DNA of 64,000 nucleotides from Oscillospiraceae bacterium. GTDB taxonomy: Bacteria; Bacillota; Clostridia; Oscillospirales; CAG-382. This document shows, piece after piece, positions 16,701-24,634 of the stretch (position 1 is its first letter; each line of letters starts with the position of its first letter). The translations under genes were made by a program, and so were the position numbers. The notes beneath the pieces are model-generated. The model did no database searches. It saw only the letters and a list, made by a program, of their open reading frames with translations, and was not told the DNA's origin. Location of the stretch: assembly GCA_015063885.1 (NCBI GenBank), contig SVTH01000001.1:27182-91181 (forward strand), given 5' to 3'.

Positions 16701-18733
16701 GTTCCGTCTGCGGCGACACCTACAGTGTGGACGGCGCCGCCCTTGGCCACGCTTGGACTTGGGTAGAGGTGCTTGCTCCCACTTGCACCGATTGGGGTCT
16801 TGTTCAGAAGATTTGCTCTCGTTGCGGCGAAACCACCGATGAACATAATCTTATCAATCCCCTTGGTCACAACTACGTAGAAGAAATCGTTCTTGAGCCC
16901 GGTTGTATCTCTCAGGGCGTTAAGCACTTCCGTTGCTCTAACTGCGGCGATTGCTACCATGAACTGATCGACGCTCTTGGTCATAAGTGGGGTGATTGGG
17001 TAACCATTAAGGAGCCCACCGAAACCGAAACCGGTCTTGAAGAGAGAGTCTGCTCCGTCTGCGGTGATACCCAGACCCAGACCATTCCTTCCACCGGTGA
17101 GCATACCTTCGTACGTGTTGATTACGTATATCCCACTTGTACCGAAGACGGCTATCACGTTTACACCTGCACCGATTGTGGTGAGATCCGCTACGTGGTA
17201 GAGGGTGACGCACTTGGTCACGACTATACCATCACCATCGTTAAGGCTACCTGCACCAGCTCCGGTAAGATCCTGTACGATTGCAACCGTTGCGGACATC
17301 ATTGGGAGCAGGAAGGCGATCCCGCTGTTGACCACGTATACGAAAGCACCGTTACCGCAGGCACCTGCTTGAATCCCGGTTACATCACCTATACCTGTGT
17401 CTTCTGCGGCGATTCCTACGTTGAATACACCACCACCATTCCTCACGCTTTCGATATCATCGAGAAGGCTCCTACCTGTGAGGAAGACGGCTACAAAAAG
17501 TTCTATTGTGTGAACGGCTGCGGCAAAGAGTACATCGTTGTTCTTCCCGCTACCGGTCACAACTGGATCCACACCGAAACCGTTGATCCTACCTGTGGCG
17601 AAGACGGCTACGATCGTTGGGTCTGCTCCGGCTGCGGCATGGTAAGAACTCTTGCCATCCCCGCTACCGGCAACCACACCTGGGAGATTATCGAGGAGCA
17701 CGACGCTACCTGTGCACTTCCCGGCAAAATCGTTAAGTACTGCACCGTTTGCGATTGCATCGAAGAGTACTACACCGATATTGATCCCAACGCACACAGC
17801 TTCAAGACCCACGTTGAGACCGCTCCCGATTGCGAAACCGAAGGCAAGTACGTCCACACCTGTATCTTCTGCAACATCGTTATTGAAGAGCCTATTCCTG
17901 CTCTCGGCCACGCATGGGATCTGAACGGCGGCGAGTACGTTGCTCCCACCTGTGTTGACAACGGCAGCATGACCTTCACCTGCACCAAGTGCGGCGCTAC
18001 CCTTGTAATTGATATTCCCGCTACCAACGTTCACACTTGGGGCAATGCAGTTGTTCTGGATCCTGCTACCTGCAACAAGGATGGCGTAGTTGAATACACC
18101 TGTATTGTTCCCAACTGTGGCGAAAAGATGACCGACGTGCTTCCCGCTACCGGCGCACACGTCTGGGTTGACGTTCACGAGGAAGGCTTCAACTGCTGCA
18201 ATCCTCATGTGGACTACGAGATCTGCGCACTCTGCGGCCTCACCCAGAACATGACCACCGAGAATATCTACTATCCCACTCTGAGAGGCAACGCACCGAA
18301 CATGGCGTTCATCGACGGTTACCTCATCGTTAAGATCGACAGAATGACCGTTGGCGAATTCAAGTCCAACTTCGATTCCATCACCGTCTACAACAAGAAG
18401 GGCGAGCTGATGGATGACAGCGACTACATCGGTACCGATTGCACCTTCGTCTGCGACGCTTGCGGCGAGGTCTTCACCGTAGCCGTTATCGCCGATATCA
18501 ACGGCGACGGCAAGGTCAACTCTCTGGACTACATGTACGTTAAGCGCTATGTAATGGGCACCCACACGCTGACCGGCGCAATGCTGGCTGCTGCTGACGT
18601 GAACGTTGACTGCAAGGTAAACGTGGTCGACTACGGTATGGAGAAGCTTCACGTTATGTATCGTTACGATATCTACGAGAACTTCCCCGAATGGGAAACC
18701 ATTGAGCACTTGATCGTCGAAAAAGGCGCATAA
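13775..18733 (+). CDS. giant secreted Cys/His repeat protein with C-terminal dockerin
   Basis: 1652 residues. A signal peptide (about 1-29, ending near SAASA) precedes a helical region (about 30-520) with repeated LTPEQIDAVEDYYDSL-type acidic helices. Near 588 is a beta stretch with KFVDENGNVIDVQTVVAGDY, like bacterial surface B-repeats. From about 655 to 1510 there are about 22 imperfect repeats of 32-40 residues with the plan A-T-C-T-x2-G, then CxxCG, then ALGHxY/W. Each could place three Cys and one His for metal binding. A dockerin-like end (DINGDGKVNSLDY, ADVNVDCKVNVVDY) lies at about 1577-1635; the second loop has Val-Asp-Cys where a Gly-Asp-Gly would be usual. No enzyme domain is seen. 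A surface or assembly role is inferred; the function is unknown. Confidence 0.85.
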   Translation: MKTVFKRLISSLLLVVMLVAAVPASLVSAASADIDWEYLKEKYELTDSQIDAAKDIADEFDLTPEQIDAVEDYYDSLTPAEQEELKEAVKNGEITGPDDLPGTDSKKFMRAMFIATMKRAAKDILNRVVEAMEGVTVKNPFDIDRVYDEHGNIAGINFVLEAADDVNVLEAVKSIVEKYDVLGALKMVAGAVLLFDEVSVDGYTVYDLADPSDIRNALVEIYRSNPIEFSTIANMKGNTLATYNFSLACRGVEIELPVSFVINCSQAKLSKIKAAAAKLADLVEVNGDFNEDGGVFSAELEGILDVSDYTDNVLEYLLPEYIAQEYAMVREKLHAVSMNDVIDQMNLKNLQLVAAKLGRTAEFDALVDKIVAHFHLNPAEPNDLKALIRLIDEKNLFSLYVKAAMQKAAAVRASIADIDAADLKNILIALDNKAQIPGYVKAAILQVYGANAELVSIGAAKLKEIVLALEAKAEIPESLKTAIKNRYGVDYVQSKLNKSVGDFYNGDGSYSFTVGNGFAPMGFATYTDAVLNKLLNNKVSDRVSKALKAHGYASLEAYVDAVKERYSKIYYGKYDLDMTFTLVLFKTYTVKFVDENGNVIDVQTVVAGDYAKDPYFHGGSSLNTDYTADKSYENVMTDLVVTLYPKHKLVEVIDPEATCTESGVKTIYCTVEGCGYVVTEKIDALGHHYVGVITKEATCTEDGLKTYTCSRCGDTYTEVIPAGAHDWQVITEIPATCTTEGYYLAICGNCGEVDERILPLVPHNYVPHAYEPATCTEDGKKQSICTECNHIKTEVIPALGHDWGDWETIKAPTETETGLERRECNRCGEVEENVIPALGHTHNYIAVVTNPTCTEQGYTTYTCACGDSYVADYVPALGHKYEAVVTAPNCTDKGYTTYTCSVCGDSYVDDYVDALGHKYEAVVTAPNCTDKGYTTYTCSVCGDSYVDDYVDALGHKYEVVYTDATCTDKGYTTYTCSVCGDTYSVDGAALGHAWTWVEVLAPTCTDWGLVQKICSRCGETTDEHNLINPLGHNYVEEIVLEPGCISQGVKHFRCSNCGDCYHELIDALGHKWGDWVTIKEPTETETGLEERVCSVCGDTQTQTIPSTGEHTFVRVDYVYPTCTEDGYHVYTCTDCGEIRYVVEGDALGHDYTITIVKATCTSSGKILYDCNRCGHHWEQEGDPAVDHVYESTVTAGTCLNPGYITYTCVFCGDSYVEYTTTIPHAFDIIEKAPTCEEDGYKKFYCVNGCGKEYIVVLPATGHNWIHTETVDPTCGEDGYDRWVCSGCGMVRTLAIPATGNHTWEIIEEHDATCALPGKIVKYCTVCDCIEEYYTDIDPNAHSFKTHVETAPDCETEGKYVHTCIFCNIVIEEPIPALGHAWDLNGGEYVAPTCVDNGSMTFTCTKCGATLVIDIPATNVHTWGNAVVLDPATCNKDGVVEYTCIVPNCGEKMTDVLPATGAHVWVDVHEEGFNCCNPHVDYEICALCGLTQNMTTENIYYPTLRGNAPNMAFIDGYLIVKIDRMTVGEFKSNFDSITVYNKKGELMDDSDYIGTDCTFVCDACGEVFTVAVIADINGDGKVNSLDYMYVKRYVMGTHTLTGAMLAAADVNVDCKVNVVDYGMEKLHVMYRYDIYENFPEWETIEHLIVEKGA
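16409..16636 (+). repeat. two adjacent near-identical 114-base units
   Basis: Units starting at 16409 and 16523 encode the same 38 residues (HKYEAVVTAPNC... to ...DDYVDALG) with almost no base changes. They show that the repeat array is still expanding by unit duplication. Confidence 0.9.
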
Positions 18734-18746
18734 GTCTAAACAGATC

Positions 18747-18780
18747 GATCCTCCGCAGGAACCCTGCGGAGGATCTTTTT
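18747..18780 (+). terminator. terminator of the Cys/His repeat gene
   Basis: Stem GATCCTCCGCAGG (18747-18759) with CCTGCGGAGGATC (18763-18775), then TTTTT. It begins 13 bases after the stop codon. Confidence 0.95.
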
Positions 18781-18795
18781 GCTCTTTGCCCCGTC

Positions 18796-18820
18796 AAAAA
18801 AGCCACCCCGCAGGGTGGCT
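18796..18820 (-). terminator. terminator of the aromatic amino acid operon
   Basis: Stem AGCCACCC (18801-18808) with GGGTGGCT (18813-18820) and loop CGCA. The A-run 18796-18800 forms the minus-strand U-tract. It is 16 bases past the aroE/K stop. Confidence 0.88.
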
Positions 18821-18835
18821 TTTCGTTTGCGTTGT

Positions 18836-20056
18836 TCAGTTCAACTTCCTCAAAAGCTCTGTAAGGGCTTCTTCGGGTGTTTTGTTGTTGGCAACAACTA
18901 TATCCGCCAAAGCGGAGTAAAGGGGCTGGCGCTCCTCGTAAAGCTTCTCAAGCGCCTCTCTGGAGGAGGAGAGGGGTCTGCCTCCCGTGGAAAGCGCTTC
19001 CAAAGCACGCTCCACCAGGATCACCCGCCCGTTTTGCTTCAACAGAGGATGATTCTCGCCTCTCTTCACCACACCGCCGCCTGTGGCGACCACGCATCCG
19101 CTTTTAGCGGTGGCCTCAGCCAACGCCTTGGTCTCAAGACTGCGGAAAGCGTCCTCACCGTCTTCGGCAAAGATCTCGGGGATGGTTTTTCCCGCCATCT
19201 CCACGATCAAGGCATCCGTATCCACGAAGGTCTTCCCCAAGGCCTCCGCCAGCATCTGCCCCAGGGTGGATTTCCCGCTTCCGGGCATGCCGATGAGACA
19301 GATGGTCTCACAAAGATCGTGGATCTCCTTGTGAACGGGCTCCACCAAAGCGTCGTCGATCACCTTGTCCTCAAAGATCTCCGCCGCCCGCTTGGCTTGC
19401 GCCACCAGCATGGGCAACCCGCCCACGCAGGGCACTCCCAGCGCCTCTGCTTGGAGCATGAACGCCGTCTTCAAGGGGTTGAAGATCAGATCCGCCACGC
19501 CCTTCAATTCCTTGAACTGAGCAAGATCCACGGCAGATCTGCCGTTCTTGGGGTACATTCCCACGGGAGAGGTATTCACCACGATGGTATGATCGGAAAT
19601 GGTATCGATATATGCGGGAGTATTCAACGCCTTCGCGACAACGGTGATCTGCGCAGCTCCCAGATCCTCCAGCGCCGTACAAACGGTGGAGGAAACGCCG
19701 CCGCTTCCGATCACGGCACACTTCTCGCTCTTTACGGAGATATTACCCACAGAGAGCATATAGCAGAATCCGTAGTAGTCGGTGTTGAAGCCGTAAAGTC
19801 CGTCCTCCTTCACCTTGATGGTGTTCACACTGCCGATCCGCTTTGCCAACGGAGAAAGCTCCTTGCAGTAGGGGATCACGTCCTTCTTATAGGGCATGGT
19901 CACGTTGAGATTGCCGAAGCTTCCGCTTTTCAGAAAGGCTTCCAGTTCCTCCTTGGGGGTGGGGAACAAACGGTATTCGTAATCTCCGAAACGGGAATGG
20001 ATCAGAGGAGAAAAGCTGTGCCCCAGCTTCTCGCCCAAAAGACCGTAAGGCTTCAT
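18836..20056 (-). CDS. aroE/aroK: shikimate dehydrogenase-shikimate kinase fusion
   Basis: 406 residues carrying two sequential steps of the shikimate pathway. The N-terminal half (about 1-240) is AroE: KLGHSFSPLIHSRF (substrate site), NVTMPYKK with the catalytic Lys, FNTDYYGF, and a glycine-rich IGSGGVSSTVCTAL for NADP. The C-terminal part (about 250-406) is AroK: P-loop IGMPGSGKSTLG, DTDALIVEMAG, the FRSLE motif and VVATGGGVV, then GRPLSS in the lid region. The start at 20056 overlaps the pheA stop in TGATG and has GGAGG seven bases upstream. AroE-AroK in one chain is uncommon; fused forms usually involve other pathway enzymes. Both active sites look complete. Confidence 0.93.
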   Translation of the reverse strand: MKPYGLLGEKLGHSFSPLIHSRFGDYEYRLFPTPKEELEAFLKSGSFGNLNVTMPYKKDVIPYCKELSPLAKRIGSVNTIKVKEDGLYGFNTDYYGFCYMLSVGNISVKSEKCAVIGSGGVSSTVCTALEDLGAAQITVVAKALNTPAYIDTISDHTIVVNTSPVGMYPKNGRSAVDLAQFKELKGVADLIFNPLKTAFMLQAEALGVPCVGGLPMLVAQAKRAAEIFEDKVIDDALVEPVHKEIHDLCETICLIGMPGSGKSTLGQMLAEALGKTFVDTDALIVEMAGKTIPEIFAEDGEDAFRSLETKALAEATAKSGCVVATGGGVVKRGENHPLLKQNGRVILVERALEALSTGGRPLSSSREALEKLYEERQPLYSALADIVVANNKTPEEALTELLRKLN

Positions 20057-21198
20057 CAAACAACCTCCAAATAACTGCCAAGATACCGAAGCTCCTCCGT
20101 CTCCGCCTCCAACAGTGCGATCAGCTCGTAAAGGGCGGGGGATGCGGCGGGAATATCCAGATCCAGATAGAACAAAAACTCAAAATCCCTCTCGGGCAAG
20201 GGACGGCTTTCCAGCTTCACCAGGTTCACACCCAGCTCGTTGCACCGCTCCAAAACGGAGAACAAGGCGCCGGGCTTGTGCTTCAGCACCAGGATCAACG
20301 TAGTCCTGTTTGCCCCGGGATAGATCTCCTTCTTCTTGGAAATGCAGATAAACCGCGTGCGGTTTGCCCCCGTGTCCTGAATGGTCTCCGCCAGAATGGA
20401 AAGACCGTAAAGCTCCGCGCAGGAACGGGAGGAGATGGCGGCAATGCCGGGATCCTCGCTCTTGGAAACCATCTGTGCCGCCACGGCGGTGTTGGCGCAG
20501 GACTTCACCTCCACGCCCGTCAGGGACGCCAGGAACTTAGAGCACTGACCGATGGCCTGCTCGTGAGAATAAATAACCTTAATATCCGAAAGCTTCACAC
20601 CGGGCTTTGCCAGCAAGCAATGGCTGACCAGAAGGCGGGTGCTGCGGACGATGTTACATTGATACTTCACCAAAAGGTCGTAATTGGCCTTCACGGATCC
20701 AGCCGTGCTGTTTTCAATGGGCAGAATGCCGTAGCGGCACTCCCCGTTGTCCACCGCCGCAAATACGTCCTCAAAGGTGGGGTAAAACTTGATCTCGGGG
20801 TCACGGAACAGCTTTTCACAGGCCAGAGAGGAGTAAGCCCCCTCCACCCCCTGGCAGGCAACGGCGGCCTCCGTGGGGAACAGCTCGGGAGTCCCAAGCC
20901 GTGCCGTATTGATCTCCTCCGCCAATGCGGAAGGGGGATCCAACAGCTTATGCTGATAGGAACGGCTGTAGCCGAACAGGGAGCGGAACATACACCGCAC
21001 GTAGGGCTCAAATTCCTCCTTGGAAAGCTCGCCCACGGTGTTCAGCTTGTCCCGTTCACGGGTTCGGTCAAAGATGGGCTTTCCGTTTTCCTTCTTCCAT
21101 CTGGCCACGTCACCGCAGATCTCCATACGGCGGCAGAACAGCTCCACAAGCTGTGCGTCCAGCACGTCCAATTGATCTCTGTAATCTTTGATATCCAT
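20056..21198 (-). CDS. pheA: bifunctional chorismate mutase/prephenate dehydratase
   Basis: 380 residues. The N-terminal AroQ-type chorismate mutase (about 1-85) has YRDQLDVLDAQLVELFCRRM, the Arg/Lys-rich helix with VARWKKENGKPIFDRTRE. The prephenate dehydratase (about 105-290) has VACQGVEGAYSS and the catalytic stretch ANRTRFICISKK. A C-terminal ACT domain (about 300-375) contains ALFSVLERCNELGVNLVKLESRPL, the usual site of phenylalanine feedback (LESRP). It converts chorismate to phenylpyruvate. It sits 12 bases after aroC and overlaps aroE/K. Confidence 0.95.
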   Translation of the reverse strand: MDIKDYRDQLDVLDAQLVELFCRRMEICGDVARWKKENGKPIFDRTRERDKLNTVGELSKEEFEPYVRCMFRSLFGYSRSYQHKLLDPPSALAEEINTARLGTPELFPTEAAVACQGVEGAYSSLACEKLFRDPEIKFYPTFEDVFAAVDNGECRYGILPIENSTAGSVKANYDLLVKYQCNIVRSTRLLVSHCLLAKPGVKLSDIKVIYSHEQAIGQCSKFLASLTGVEVKSCANTAVAAQMVSKSEDPGIAAISSRSCAELYGLSILAETIQDTGANRTRFICISKKKEIYPGANRTTLILVLKHKPGALFSVLERCNELGVNLVKLESRPLPERDFEFLFYLDLDIPAASPALYELIALLEAETEELRYLGSYLEVV

Positions 21199-21210
21199 GA
21201 TGATAACCTC

Positions 21211-22278
21211 TTAAAGCAAACAATCCGCCACCGCCAAAGCGGCAACAGCCTCCACCACGGGAACGGCTCTCTGGACGATACAGGGATCGTGCCGTCCTTC
21301 GATCACCAGCGTGGTGTTTTCCATGCGGGAAAGGGAAACGCTCTTTTGTTCCTTCCCAATGGAAGGGGTGGGCTTGATCCCCACGCGGAACACCACGGGC
21401 ATCCCGTTGGCGATCCCGCCCATGAGACCGCCTGCGTTGTTGGTTTCGGTGTAAATTCTCGTCCCGTCGGTACGGATAGGATCGTTATTCTCCGATCCTC
21501 TCCTTTCACAGCCTGCAAAGCCGCTGCCGAACTCGATCCCCTTCACAGCGGGAATACCGAACATGGCCGGGGCGATCCTGCCCTCCATCCCGCCGAAGGA
21601 GCTGTCTCCCGTGCCTGCGGGGATCCCCGTCACGGCGCACTCGATACTGCCGCCCACGGAATCCGCTTCTCCCTTGGCACGCAGGATGATCTCCTGCATA
21701 GCCTTGCCTTTTTCTTCGTTCAAAACGGGGAAGTCCTTTTTCCCGGGGGAAAGGAGCTCCTCGGCGGCAGGCTCCAAAGAGAACCGATCGTCCTCTACGC
21801 CGCCAACGGAAGCGATATGGGCCCCTATGCGGACGCCCAAGGTCTCCAAATAGGTCATGCAAAGGTAGCCCGCTACGCACAAAGGCGCAGTCAACCGCCC
21901 GGAAAACTCTCCGCCGCCGCGGTGATCCCTATGGGAGCCGTACTTGAAATACGCCGCCAGGTCCGCGTGGGAGGGGCGGGGAATATCCGCAAGCTTTGCG
22001 TAATCCTTACTGCGGGTATCCGTGTTCAGGATCACGGCGGAAACGGGGGCGCCTGTGGTGACACCGTCCACTACGCCGGAAAGGAATTCCACCTTATCGG
22101 GCTCCTTTCTCGCAGTGGAAAAAGCGTTCCGCCCGGGAGCACGGCGCTCCATAAAAGCGGCAAGACCTTCCGTGTTCACGGGGATGCCGGCAGGGAAGCC
22201 GTCCATCACCACGCCCATTCCCGCAGAATGGGATTGCCCGAATACCTGCACCCGCAGGCGATTTCCATAGGTAAACAT
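21211..22278 (-). CDS. aroC: chorismate synthase
   Basis: 355 residues. This FMN-dependent enzyme makes chorismate from EPSP. Family landmarks are present: GQSHSAGMGVVMDGFPAG near the start, RRAPGRNAFSTARKE, the basic/His stretch YGSHRDHRGGGEFSGR, and near the C-terminus TNNAGGLMGGIANGMP with RHDPCIVQRAVPVVEA. Length matches the family. It is 14 bases after aroA in the operon. Confidence 0.96.
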   Translation of the reverse strand: MFTYGNRLRVQVFGQSHSAGMGVVMDGFPAGIPVNTEGLAAFMERRAPGRNAFSTARKEPDKVEFLSGVVDGVTTGAPVSAVILNTDTRSKDYAKLADIPRPSHADLAAYFKYGSHRDHRGGGEFSGRLTAPLCVAGYLCMTYLETLGVRIGAHIASVGGVEDDRFSLEPAAEELLSPGKKDFPVLNEEKGKAMQEIILRAKGEADSVGGSIECAVTGIPAGTGDSSFGGMEGRIAPAMFGIPAVKGIEFGSGFAGCERRGSENNDPIRTDGTRIYTETNNAGGLMGGIANGMPVVFRVGIKPTPSIGKEQKSVSLSRMENTTLVIEGRHDPCIVQRAVPVVEAVAALAVADCLL

Positions 22279-22292
22279 CCAACTACCTTCTC

Positions 22293-23552
22293 TCAGTTAA
22301 GTTCCGTATAAACACCGCCAAGACTTTCAAAATGGCGGAAAAAGTCGGGGTAAGATTTCTCCACAGCCTGCGCACCCACGATGGCCACAGGCTCACAGCA
22401 GGCCAGAGATGCCACAGCAGCACTCATGGCGATGCGGTGGTCGTTACAGGCATCCACAACGCCGCCTGTCAAACCGCCGCCGCAGATGATCATACCGTCT
22501 GCCGTTTCCTCACAGGGAGCGCCCAAAGCCGTCAGCATCCGGCAAACGCTGGCAATGCGGTCGCTTTCCTTCAAGCGGAGCCTTGCCGCGCCCTTGATCA
22601 CCGTCTCGCCCCGGGCACAAGCCGCCGCAACGGCCAGCACGGGCACCAGGTCGGGAATATCCGTGGCGTCGATGGTCACACCGTGCAGGGCAGAGCGTTC
22701 TGCCATATACACGCCGTTCTCTTCACGGACGTTTCCTCCCATTTCCCGCAGGATGGAGACGATGGCCTTGTCCCCCTGGGTGGAATCCTTTTCCAGTCCC
22801 GTGAGACGGATCTTCCCGCCCAAGACGCCGGCCACCAGCCAGAAGGCGGCGTTGGACCAGTCTCCCTCCGCAAAAAGCGCTCCGGGGGAGCGGAAGGGAG
22901 CGGGGGAGATACGCATCTCCGTCTCCGTCACCACAGGACGGACGCCGAATTCCTTCATCACGGCACAGGTAAGGGACACGTAAGGAGCAGACTCCAATCT
23001 GCCCAATACGGTGATCTCGCTTTCTTCGGGAAGCAGGGGCAGCCCCAACAGCAGTCCCGTAAAGAACTGGGAGCTGACAGAACCTTCCAAAGCAAATTTT
23101 CCGCCCGTTAGCCGTCCCTCCGTAGAAAGGGGGAATACTCCGTTGGGGGATAGGATCACCCCGTGGCGGACCAATTCCTCGTACAGCGGGGAAAGGGGAC
23201 GCTGAGACAGCCTTCCCTTGGCGTGGAAGACGGCCTTCCGCCCCAAAGCGGCGGTGACGGGAAGCATAAAGCGCAGGGTGGAGCCGCTTTCTTCACAGCA
23301 AAGGTGAGCGGTTTCCTCTTGCTTTCCCTCAATGGGAAACACGGTAAACACTCCGTTTTCCTCCTTGATCTCTGCCCCCAAAGCAGAAAGACAACCGGCG
23401 GTAGCCCAGATGTCCCGATTGGACTTGGGGCAATGTAAGACCGTCGGTTTGTCAGCCAAGGCAGCGCAGATCAGTGCGCGGTGCATATAGGATTTAGAGG
23501 GGATCACCCTCAATTCGCCCTCCAAAGGGGAGGGGGTCAGTAATACGTTCAT
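22293..23552 (-). CDS. aroA: 3-phosphoshikimate 1-carboxyvinyltransferase (EPSP synthase)
   Basis: 419 residues, the normal size. It joins shikimate-3-phosphate and PEP. The N-terminal PSKSYMHRALICAALAD contains the substrate-binding Lys and Arg; ESGSTLRFMLPVTAALG is the PEP-binding region; the C-terminal part has RLRLKESDRI and DHRIAMSAAVASL, both classical signatures. PEP-region residues are SGSTLRFMLP, not the LFLGNAGTAMRP class I sequence, consistent with a class II-like enzyme (inference). It is 14 bases after aroB. Confidence 0.95.
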   Translation of the reverse strand: MNVLLTPSPLEGELRVIPSKSYMHRALICAALADKPTVLHCPKSNRDIWATAGCLSALGAEIKEENGVFTVFPIEGKQEETAHLCCEESGSTLRFMLPVTAALGRKAVFHAKGRLSQRPLSPLYEELVRHGVILSPNGVFPLSTEGRLTGGKFALEGSVSSQFFTGLLLGLPLLPEESEITVLGRLESAPYVSLTCAVMKEFGVRPVVTETEMRISPAPFRSPGALFAEGDWSNAAFWLVAGVLGGKIRLTGLEKDSTQGDKAIVSILREMGGNVREENGVYMAERSALHGVTIDATDIPDLVPVLAVAAACARGETVIKGAARLRLKESDRIASVCRMLTALGAPCEETADGMIICGGGLTGGVVDACNDHRIAMSAAVASLACCEPVAIVGAQAVEKSYPDFFRHFESLGGVYTELN

Positions 23553-23566
23553 GGTAACTACTCGGT

Positions 23567-24616
23567 TCAGATGATTTGTGCAAACAAGTCGGGGAGGTCT
23601 TTCACGTCCACGGGATAAAGAACACAGTCTCCCATCCCTCGGGGCAAGATCAAGCGCAGGGTATCTCCCGCCCGCTTTTTATCGGAAAGCATGGTGTCCA
23701 AAAGCACGTCTCCTCCGTAAGGAGATTCCGTGGGCAGTCCGTAGGCTTCCAAAAGCTTCACGGTCTCCCGCACCAACGCTTCACCGCACAGCCCCAGCTT
23801 GACCGAAAGCTTTGCGGCGATCACCATCCCCATGGCAACGCACTTCCCGTGGGAAAGGGCAAAAGCGGAACGCTTCTCAATGGCGTGCCCCACGGTGTGC
23901 CCCAGGTTCAGAAACATCCGCACCCCGATGTCGAACTCATCCTCCTCCACCATGTCCCGCTTGATGGAGACACATTGGGTGATGATGGCGGTCCAATCCG
24001 CTTCCTTGGGGCTTTCCAGCATGGAGAGCAAGGGCTCTCCCTTCAAAACGGCGTACTTGATCACCTCGGCGCACCCGTCGGAGAATATCTCGGGGGAAAG
24101 TGTCTTCAGCACCAAGGGGTCGCAATACACCGCCGCAGGCTGATGGAAAGCGCCTGCCAGGTTCTTCCCGCCCTCTAAGTCAACAGCCGTCTTACCTCCC
24201 ACGGAGGAATCCACCGCCGCCAGCAGGGTGGTGGGGATCTGTACGAAACGAATACCGCGGAGATAGATAGCGGAAGCAAACCCTGCCAGATCTCCGATAA
24301 CGCCGCCGCCCAAAGCGAACACGGCGTCGGTACGGGTCAGCTTATGAGAGGCCAAGAACTCCAAAACCTCCCCCAGGCAGGCAAGACACTTGGTCTGCTC
24401 CCCCTCGGGCAGAACCAGACGGAACACGGTAAATCCCGCCTCGGCAAGATTTTGTTCCACCCTGTCGCCGTAAAGAGCGTTCACCCGCTCCTCGGTGATC
24501 AAAGCGGCAGCCTTCCCCGGGAGCAGCTTTCTTGCAAGAGTCCCCACACGGTCCAGAAGACCTTCTTCCACCAAAACCTCATATTCCGTTGATGCCTTTA
24601 CTTTTACGGTTGCCAT
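23567..24616 (-). CDS. aroB: 3-dehydroquinate synthase
   Basis: 349 residues. This NAD- and metal-dependent enzyme cyclises DAHP. Visible signatures: ALGGGVIGDLAGFASAIYLR (NAD site, near 100), QIPTTLLAAVDSSVGGKTAV (near 130), the metal site with EVIKYAVLKG and LNLGHTVGHAIE (near 245). It ends about 14 bases before aroA and begins 18 bases after tyrA. Confidence 0.96.
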   Translation of the reverse strand: MATVKVKASTEYEVLVEEGLLDRVGTLARKLLPGKAAALITEERVNALYGDRVEQNLAEAGFTVFRLVLPEGEQTKCLACLGEVLEFLASHKLTRTDAVFALGGGVIGDLAGFASAIYLRGIRFVQIPTTLLAAVDSSVGGKTAVDLEGGKNLAGAFHQPAAVYCDPLVLKTLSPEIFSDGCAEVIKYAVLKGEPLLSMLESPKEADWTAIITQCVSIKRDMVEEDEFDIGVRMFLNLGHTVGHAIEKRSAFALSHGKCVAMGMVIAAKLSVKLGLCGEALVRETVKLLEAYGLPTESPYGGDVLLDTMLSDKKRAGDTLRLILPRGMGDCVLYPVDVKDLPDLFAQII

Positions 24617-24634
24617 GGAGTGCCTCGTTTGTAA

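Noticed and set aside
15392..18709. Minus-strand open frame of 1105 codons
   Set aside because: Antisense to the Cys/His repeat gene; its repetitive composition mirrors those repeats.
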